Assembly: GCA_001603055.1 (NCBI GenBank)
Contig: LVAZ01000370.1
Location: 1-17,767 of the forward strand
Origin: Victivallales bacterium Lenti_02
GTDB lineage: Bacteria > Verrucomicrobiota > Lentisphaeria > Oligosphaerales > Lenti-02
DNA: 17,767 nt
Reading direction: 5' to 3'
The position numbers and the translations under genes are program-made. The notes beneath the pieces are model-generated. The model saw nothing but the letters and a program-made list of their open reading frames with translations. It did no database searches and was not told the DNA's origin. Position 1 is the first letter of the stretch, and each line of letters starts with the position of its first letter. Below are positions 13,694 to 17,767 of the stretch, piece by piece.

Positions 13694-13879
13694 ATGGCGA
13701 AGAAGTCTCTGATTGCCAAATCGCAGAAGACGCCGAAGTTCTCCTCCCGGCGCTACACCCGCTGCGCCCGTTGCGGTCGTCCGCGCGCCTACATCCGCAA
13801 GTTCCAACTCTGCCGCATCTGTTTCCGGGAGCTGGCCAGCACCGGCCAGATTCCCGGCGTGATGAAGGCCAGTTGGTAA
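13694..13879 (+). CDS. rpsN: 30S ribosomal protein S14, zinc-binding type
   Basis: A 61-residue short-form S14 (type Z). It has two C-x-x-C pairs, C24/C27 and C40/C43, that form a zinc ribbon, with R-C-G-R-P-R-A-Y-I-R-K-F-Q-L-C-R-I-C around them. The C-terminus G-Q-I-P-G-V-M-K-A-S-W is the normal S14 ending. S14 is a late-assembling protein of the 30S head. The zinc form is found in Gram-positives, Thermus and many other phyla, while E. coli has a longer zinc-free form, so this helps exclude enteric-like Proteobacteria. In organisms with both forms, zinc-uptake regulators control a spare zinc-free copy; none is seen in this window. GGGAGACGGAAG precedes the ATG, and the gene lies 12 bases after rplE. 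Confidence 0.97.
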   Translation: MAKKSLIAKSQKTPKFSSRRYTRCARCGRPRAYIRKFQLCRICFRELASTGQIPGVMKASW

Positions 13880-13895
13880 AGGAGAACTCCAGAAC

Positions 13896-14300
13896 ATGAG
13901 CATGAGCGATCCCATTGCCGACATGCTGACCCGCATCCGGAACGCCGGCAGCGCCGGTCTCCCCGAGGCCACCATGCCCGGCTCCAAACTGAAGGCGGCT
14001 CTGGCCGAGGTCCTCACCGAGGCCGGCTTTCTGGCCGGCCATTCCACCGCGACCCTCCCCCACGGGGGCACCGAGCTGACCGTGCGTCTCAAGTACGTCG
14101 GCAAGGCCAACACCCCGGTCATCGAGGGAGTCGAGCGGATCAGCAAGCCCTCGCGCCGCATCTACGTCGGCTCGGGCGAAATCCCCCGCGTCCTCGGCGG
14201 CCTTGGTGTCGCGGTCCTCTCCACCTCCCAGGGGGTGATGAGCGGCCGCGCCGCCCGGCAGAAGAACATCGGCGGCGAGGTGCTGTGCTACATCTGGTAG
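13896..14300 (+). CDS. rpsH: 30S ribosomal protein S8
   Basis: A 134-residue protein, the usual length. It begins M-S-M-S-D-P-I-A-D-M-L-T-R-I-R-N-A, the S8 signature, and has S-K-P-S-R-R-I-Y-V in the middle. The C-terminal rRNA-binding region is G-L-G-V-A-V-L-S-T-S-Q-G-V-M-S-G-R-A-A-R. S8 binds 16S rRNA helix 21 and, in E. coli, also represses the spc operon mRNA. The ATG at 13896 is chosen over the one at 13902 because GGAG at 13881-13884 is 11 bases before the first and 17 before the second. It starts 16 bases after rpsN, and rplF follows after 31 bases. Confidence 0.97.
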   Translation: MSMSDPIADMLTRIRNAGSAGLPEATMPGSKLKAALAEVLTEAGFLAGHSTATLPHGGTELTVRLKYVGKANTPVIEGVERISKPSRRIYVGSGEIPRVLGGLGVAVLSTSQGVMSGRAARQKNIGGEVLCYIW

Positions 14301-14331
14301 CCAAGCCCCGTCCAGCATAAGGAATCCAACC

Positions 14332-14865
14332 ATGTCCCGCATGGGCAAGATGCCGATCAAAATCGTCGACAAGGTCAAGGTCGAGATCGCCGGTTCCACG
14401 GTGACCGTCGCCGGGCCCAAGGGCTCCCTCGCCTTCGTCGTTCCCGCGCCCATCTCCGTGGCGCTCGCGGACGGCGTGCTGACCGTCACCCGCAAGGGCG
14501 AGAACCGCGACGCCAAGGCCAAGCACGGCATGGTCCGCAGCATTCTGCAGAGCCATGTCATCGGCGTCTCCGAGGGTTTCAAGCGCACGCTCGAAATCCA
14601 GGGCGTCGGCTACCGCGGCCAGCTCAGCGGCCGCAAGCTCACCCTCAACCTCGGCTACTCCAACCCCGTCGAGTACGAGATTCCCGCCGGGGTCCAGGCC
14701 AGCATGCCCGACCAGACGCACATCGTCCTCGAGGGCGTCGACAAGCAGGTGGTCGGGCAGATCGCCGCGAACATCCGCAGTTTCCGCGCTCCCGACGCCT
14801 ACAAGGGCAAGGGCATCCGCTACGCTGGCGAGCAAATCTCGCTCAAGGAAGGCAAGACGGTCTAG
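14332..14865 (+). CDS. rplF: 50S ribosomal protein L6
   Basis: A 177-residue protein, identical in length to E. coli L6. It begins M-S-R-M-G-K-M-P-I, then V-T-V-A-G-P-K-G-S-L. The second domain holds L-E-I-Q-G-V-G-Y-R-G-Q and L-G-Y-S-N-P-V. The signature near the C-terminus is P-D-A-Y-K-G-K-G-I-R-Y-A-G-E, with K-E-G-K-T-V at the end. L6 lies near the sarcin-ricin loop, where elongation factors bind. AAGGAA lies about 8 bases before the ATG. It follows rpsH and precedes rplR by 41 bases in the standard spc order. Confidence 0.97.
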   Translation: MSRMGKMPIKIVDKVKVEIAGSTVTVAGPKGSLAFVVPAPISVALADGVLTVTRKGENRDAKAKHGMVRSILQSHVIGVSEGFKRTLEIQGVGYRGQLSGRKLTLNLGYSNPVEYEIPAGVQASMPDQTHIVLEGVDKQVVGQIAANIRSFRAPDAYKGKGIRYAGEQISLKEGKTV

Positions 14866-14906
14866 GGCCGCAGGGCCCCGGGCCAACTCAGGGAGACAAA
14901 GGTTCG

Positions 14907-15269
14907 ATGAGCACGATAAGCAAGAAAGAGGCACGCGTCCGCCGGCACCGGAGTCTGCGCCACCGGATTTCCGGCAGCGCCGCGATTCCCCGGATGAGCG
15001 TGTGCCGCACCGACAAGCACCTCTATGTGCAGTTGGTCGACGACGAGGCCCAGACCACCATCGTTTCCAGCTCGACCCTCGATCCCGCGTTCCGGGAGAC
15101 GGGTCTGCGCTGCAACGCCGCGGGCGCCTCGGCGCTGGGCAAGCTGGTCGCCGAGAAGGCCCTCGCGGCCAACATCACCAAGGTCGTCTTCGACCGCGGC
15201 GGCTTCCGCTACCATGGGCGCATCAAGGCGCTGGCCGACGCCGCCCGCGAGGCCGGCCTGAAGTTCTAG
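14907..15269 (+). CDS. rplR: 50S ribosomal protein L18
   Basis: A 120-residue protein with a basic N-terminus (K-K-E-A-R-V-R-R-H-R-S-L-R-H-R-I-S-G). The core has P-R-M-S-V-C-R-T-D-K-H-L-Y-V-Q-L-V-D-D and K-V-V-F-D-R-G-G-F-R-Y-H-G-R-I-K-A-L-A-D-A-A-R. The end is G-L-K-F, all standard for bacterial L18. It binds 5S rRNA together with L5 and L25. GGGAG precedes the ATG. A 60-base gap containing a strong hairpin separates it from rpsE, one of the longer gaps in this otherwise tightly packed cluster. Confidence 0.97.
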   Translation: MSTISKKEARVRRHRSLRHRISGSAAIPRMSVCRTDKHLYVQLVDDEAQTTIVSSSTLDPAFRETGLRCNAAGASALGKLVAEKALAANITKVVFDRGGFRYHGRIKALADAAREAGLKF

Positions 15270-15275
15270 GCGCGC

Positions 15276-15298
15276 CGGCGGCGGACTTCCCGCCGCCG
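15276..15298 (+). promoter_or_regulatory. GC-only hairpin between rplR and rpsE
   Basis: CGGCGGCGG at 15276-15284 pairs perfectly with CCGCCGCCG at 15290-15298 around an ACTTC loop. It starts 7 bases after the rplR stop and ends 31 bases before the rpsE GTG. No T run follows, so it is unlikely to be a full intrinsic terminator. It may be an mRNA processing or stability element, or a pause site. It could also form by chance in such GC-rich sequence, but nine perfect pairs in a short gap make it worth noting. Confidence 0.45.
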
Positions 15299-15329
15299 CC
15301 GCCCCATCAAGAGTCAAGGGAGCGTTACT

Positions 15330-15836
15330 GTGGCACAATACAACAAAATACCTGAAGCCCCGCAGGAGGCGCCGGAGTTCGAGGAGCGCGTCGTCTGCAT
15401 CAACCGCTGCAGCAAGGTGGTGAAGGGCGGCCGCAACTTCCACTTCAGCGCTCTGGTTGTCGTCGGCAACCGCAAGGGGCGCGTCGGGATCGGTTTCGGC
15501 AAGGCCAACGAAGTGGCCGACGCGATCCGCAAGGGTGGCGAGATGGCCCGCAAGAACCTGGTCGCCATTCCCATGCGCGGCGCCACGCTGACCCATGCGG
15601 TGAGCCTCCGTTCCGGCGCCGCCCGGATCATCATGCGTCCCGCGTCCGAGGGTACCGGCATCATCGCCGGCGGCGGCATGCGGGCCGTCCTCGAACTGGC
15701 CGGCGTCAAGGACGTCCTGGCCAAGTCCATGGGTTCCAAGAACCCCGTCAATGTGGTCAAGGCCACGATGAAGGCCATCTCGATGCTGCGCACCAAGGAA
15801 GAGATCCTGGGCAAGCGCGACATGGCCGCGCTGTGA
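15330..15836 (+). CDS. rpsE: 30S ribosomal protein S5
   Basis: A 168-residue protein starting at GTG 15330, with AGGGAG 7 bases upstream. The N-terminal double-stranded-RNA-binding-like domain has F-E-E-R-V-V-C-I-N-R-C-S-K-V-V-K-G-G-R-N-F. It then has G-N-R-K-G-R-V-G-I-G-F-G-K-A-N-E-V. The C-terminal domain has R-P-A-S-E-G-T-G-I-I-A-G-G-G-M-R-A-V-L-E and G-S-K-N-P-V-N-V-V-K-A-T. S5 takes part in decoding fidelity and, with S3 and S4, in mRNA unwinding; ram mutations and spectinomycin resistance map to it. It is followed directly by rplO; rpmD, which normally lies between them, is not present. Confidence 0.97.
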   Translation: MAQYNKIPEAPQEAPEFEERVVCINRCSKVVKGGRNFHFSALVVVGNRKGRVGIGFGKANEVADAIRKGGEMARKNLVAIPMRGATLTHAVSLRSGAARIIMRPASEGTGIIAGGGMRAVLELAGVKDVLAKSMGSKNPVNVVKATMKAISMLRTKEEILGKRDMAAL

Positions 15837-15867
15837 TTTCACCCCCACTGTGCCTGCGAGGATAGCG

Positions 15868-16308
15868 ATGAGACTGCACGAACTGCAAAACACGTTCCAG
15901 CGCAAGCCGCGCAAGCGGGTTGGCCGGGGCGACGGCTCCGGCAACGGCCGCACGGCCGGCCGCGGCGACAAGGGCCAGGGCGCCCGGGCCGGCTCGAACC
16001 GGCGGCTGCAATTCGAGGGCGGCCAGATCCCCCTCTTCCGCCGTCTGCCCAAGCGCGGCTTCAACAATCCCAACCATACCGAGTACACGGTCGTCAATCT
16101 CAGCTACCTGGAGAGCGCCTTCGCGGCTGGCGCCGAGGTGAGCAAGGCCAGTTTCAAGGAACTCGGCCTGATCAGCAAGCTCGACGTTCCGGTCAAGGTT
16201 CTGGGCGACGGGGAGCTGACCAAGGCCCTGAAGGTCAGCGCGAACAAGTTCTCCGCCAGCGCCCGGTCCAAGATCGAGGCCGCCGGCGGCACCTGCCAGG
16301 AAATCTGA
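15868..16308 (+). CDS. rplO: 50S ribosomal protein L15
   Basis: A 146-residue protein (E. coli 144). It begins M-R-L-H-E-L, with the glycine/arginine-rich N-terminal extension R-V-G-R-G-D-G-S-G-N-G-R-T-A-G-R-G that threads into the large subunit. F-E-G-G-Q-I-P-L-F-R-R-L-P-K-R-G-F follows, the L15 signature. The C-terminal globular half ends with F-S-A-S-A-R-S-K-I-E-A-A-G-G. It is a late assembly protein of the 50S subunit. The ATG at 15868 is chosen because GCGAGG lies 6 bases before it and the protein start fits; the GTG at 15850 would add an unsupported six residues. The gap from rpsE is 31 bases, too small to hide an L30 gene. secY follows after 88 bases. Confidence 0.97.
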   Translation: MRLHELQNTFQRKPRKRVGRGDGSGNGRTAGRGDKGQGARAGSNRRLQFEGGQIPLFRRLPKRGFNNPNHTEYTVVNLSYLESAFAAGAEVSKASFKELGLISKLDVPVKVLGDGELTKALKVSANKFSASARSKIEAAGGTCQEI

Positions 16309-16326
16309 TCCCGGAGCCGGATGGTT

Positions 16327-16357
16327 CCGCGCCCCCGGAGACGGTTCCGGGGGGCGG
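16327..16357 (+). promoter_or_regulatory. GC-rich hairpin between rplO and secY
   Basis: The left arm at 16327-16339 (CCGC, a bulged G at 16331, CCCCCGGA) pairs with TCCGGGGG-GCGG at 16346-16357 around a six-base loop. That gives twelve base pairs with one bulge. It lies 18 bases after the rplO stop and 39 bases before the secY ATG. The bases after it (AAACGTTGG) are not a T run. The position between the last ribosomal gene of this stretch and the translocon gene suggests an attenuator or processing site that would lower secY expression relative to the ribosomal genes. That is an inference. Confidence 0.5.
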
Positions 16358-16396
16358 AAACGTTGGTTCGGCCGGGTAGCTAGAGGGAGCCTGTTG

Positions 16397-17767
16397 ATGC
16401 TTTCCGCTTATCTCAACAGTTGGAAGATTCCCGAACTACGGAAGCGTATCGTCTTCACGTTCGGGATCATCCTTCTTTGCCGGGTCACGGCAAATATTCC
16501 CGTCCCCGGGGTCAACGCGAGCGCCCTGGCCGAGATTTTCGGCAACCAGAGCGGCGGCGGCGGCCTGATGGACATGTTCAACCTCTTCAGCGGCGGCGCG
16601 CTGGAGAAATTCGCCGTGGGCGCGCTGGGCATCATGCCCTACATTTCCGCCTCGATCATCATGCAGTTGCTCACCCCGGTCATCCCCACCCTCGAGAAGA
16701 TGGTGCGCGAGGGCGAGGCGGGCCGCCAGCAGTACAACCAGATCACCCGCTACGTCACGGTCGGCATCTGCATCATCCAGGGCGGCATCTACGCCAAGGC
16801 GATGAGCGATCCCAGCCAGTTCGGGATCACCGCCGGGTCGAGCGTGGTGCTCAATCCCGGCTTCTGGTTCATGGTCCGCACGATCATCACCCTGACGGCC
16901 GGCGCGCTCTTCGTGATGTGGCTCGGCGAGATGATCACCGAGCGCGGCATCGGCAACGGCGCCTCGCTCATCATCACCGTCAACATCCTCGGCCGCCTGC
17001 CTGCGTCGCTCTGGAGCCTCTACGTCCAACTGCGCTCGAACAGCGGGGCGGACTGGGGCTTCTTCGGCATCCGCGCCCTCGGGCTGCTGGCCATGTTCCT
17101 GCTGGTCTGCGCGGCCACCATCGCCCTGACCCAGGGCATGCGGCGGGTTCCGATCCGCTACGCCAAGCGGTCGGCGGGGCGGGGCGGTGCCGCCGCCGGC
17201 TCCACCAGCTATCTGCCCCTGCGGGTGAACTATGCGGGCGTCATGCCGATCATCTTCGGCGGCGCCATCATGATGTTCCCCACCATGCTCATCCGGGTGG
17301 CCGCCGCCAACGGGTGGCCGCCGGCCGGCCTGTGGAGCTGGCTGTCCATCTTCCTGAACTACGGCGGCTATGGCTATCTGCTCTGCTACGGGGCGCTGAT
17401 TCTGGCCTTCTCCTTCTTCTGGGTGGCCAACCAGTTCAACCCGATCCAGATTGCCGACGACCTCCAGCGGCGCGGCGGCTATGTTCCGGGCATCCGCCCC
17501 GGCAACCCCACCGCCGACTTCCTGGACCACACGATGACCCGGATCACCGTGGCCGGCTCGATCTTCCTGCTCGCCATCGCCGTGCTGCCCATGTTCCTGT
17601 CGCAGAGTTTCCGGATTCCCGGCGAGATGGCGCAGTTCTACGGCGGCACCAGCCTGCTCATCGTGGTGGGCGTGACGCTCGACACCATGCGCCAGGTCGA
17701 GGCCCATCTGCTCTCCCGCCATTACGACGGATTCCTGTCGAAGGGGCGGCTGCGCAGCCGGCGGGGC
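16397..17767 (+). CDS. secY: Protein translocase subunit SecY (3' partial)
   Basis: The frame is open from ATG 16397 to the last base, giving 457 codons with no stop, so the 3' end lies just outside the window. The ribosome site GGGAG is at 16385-16389. The protein starts with an amphipathic helix (S-W-K-I-P-E-L-R-K-R-I) and then the first membrane helix. The plug region has M-D-M-F-N-L-F-S-G-G-A-L, followed by G-I-M-P-Y-I-S-A-S-I-I-M-Q-L-L, the SecY signature. G-E-M-I-T-E-R-G-I-G-N-G-A-S and Y-L-P-L-R-V-N-Y-A-G-V-M-P-I-I-F follow, then F-Y-G-G-T-S-L-L-I-V-V-G-V. R-H-Y-D-G-F-L-S-K-G-R-L-R is the usual C-terminus, so only a few residues are likely missing. SecY is the membrane channel for Sec-dependent secretion and membrane insertion. 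Its place after rplO is canonical. The 88-base gap before it carries a hairpin. Confidence 0.97.
   Translation, partial: MLSAYLNSWKIPELRKRIVFTFGIILLCRVTANIPVPGVNASALAEIFGNQSGGGGLMDMFNLFSGGALEKFAVGALGIMPYISASIIMQLLTPVIPTLEKMVREGEAGRQQYNQITRYVTVGICIIQGGIYAKAMSDPSQFGITAGSSVVLNPGFWFMVRTIITLTAGALFVMWLGEMITERGIGNGASLIITVNILGRLPASLWSLYVQLRSNSGADWGFFGIRALGLLAMFLLVCAATIALTQGMRRVPIRYAKRSAGRGGAAAGSTSYLPLRVNYAGVMPIIFGGAIMMFPTMLIRVAAANGWPPAGLWSWLSIFLNYGGYGYLLCYGALILAFSFFWVANQFNPIQIADDLQRRGGYVPGIRPGNPTADFLDHTMTRITVAGSIFLLAIAVLPMFLSQSFRIPGEMAQFYGGTSLLIVVGVTLDTMRQVEAHLLSRHYDGFLSKGRLRSRRG

Noticed and set aside
16436..17722. A 428-codon - strand open frame opposite secY
   Set aside because: The translation is His/Asp/Gly/Ala-rich with no hydrophobic or domain pattern, and it lies exactly antisense to an unmistakable SecY. 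It reflects the codon use of the sense gene.

Overview
This is a GC-rich (by eye roughly two thirds G+C) bacterial chromosomal window, densely coded with no gene-free stretch longer than about 170 bases. It holds 22 protein genes. I recognised no tRNA, rRNA, CRISPR array, insertion sequence or phage gene. The lineage cannot be fixed from the sequence. A Zn-ribbon S14, loss of L30 beside S5/L15, a large cytoplasmic TIM-barrel glycosidase next to a Gfo/Idh oxidoreductase, and a GT-C glycosyltransferase with a TPR-like tail would suit a heterotroph of the PVC group (for example Lentisphaerota or Kiritimatiellota). That placement is an inference with low certainty.

Region 1 (1-1135): the 3' part of a thioredoxin/CcdA fusion gene on the + strand, cut by the left edge of the window. 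It ends at a very clear intrinsic terminator with a UUCG tetraloop.

Region 2 (1139-8119, - strand): six co-directional genes read from right to left. They are the alpha and beta subunits of a thiamine-diphosphate 2-oxoacid dehydrogenase E1 (overlapping by 8 bases), a CysQ-like 3'(2'),5'-bisphosphate nucleotidase, then after a 112-base gap a glycoside-hydrolase-like protein, a Gfo/Idh/MocA oxidoreductase and a zinc-dependent medium-chain dehydrogenase. The last three look like a carbohydrate cassette: one enzyme to release or rearrange a sugar and two NAD(P)-linked enzymes to oxidise or reduce the product. No E2/E3 genes accompany the E1 pair.

Region 3 (8120-10450): a 166-base divergent intergenic region, then two + strand genes joined by an ATGA stop/start overlap. 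They are a membrane GT-C type glycosyltransferase with a TPR-like tail and an exported coiled-coil protein with a small C-terminal beta domain of unknown role.

Region 4 (10451-17767, + strand): the distal part of the S10 operon fused to the spc operon, in the order rplV-rpsC-rplP-rpmC-rpsQ-rplN-rplX-rplE-rpsN-rpsH-rplF-rplR-rpsE-rplO-secY; secY is cut by the right edge. The canonical order is otherwise kept, but rpsJ-rplC-rplD-rplW-rplB-rpsS is not upstream of rplV and rpmD is missing between rpsE and rplO. The break before rplV carries a strong GC hairpin. Similar hairpins lie in the rplR-rpsE and rplO-secY gaps. rpsC and rplP overlap by 77 bases in different frames, which is unusually long.

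Most of the window is ordinary housekeeping. I do not see convincing evidence of an undescribed multi-gene system. The points most worth a second look are the broken S10 operon with its hairpin, the rpsC/rplP overlap, and the unassigned coiled-coil protein placed directly in front of the ribosomal genes.
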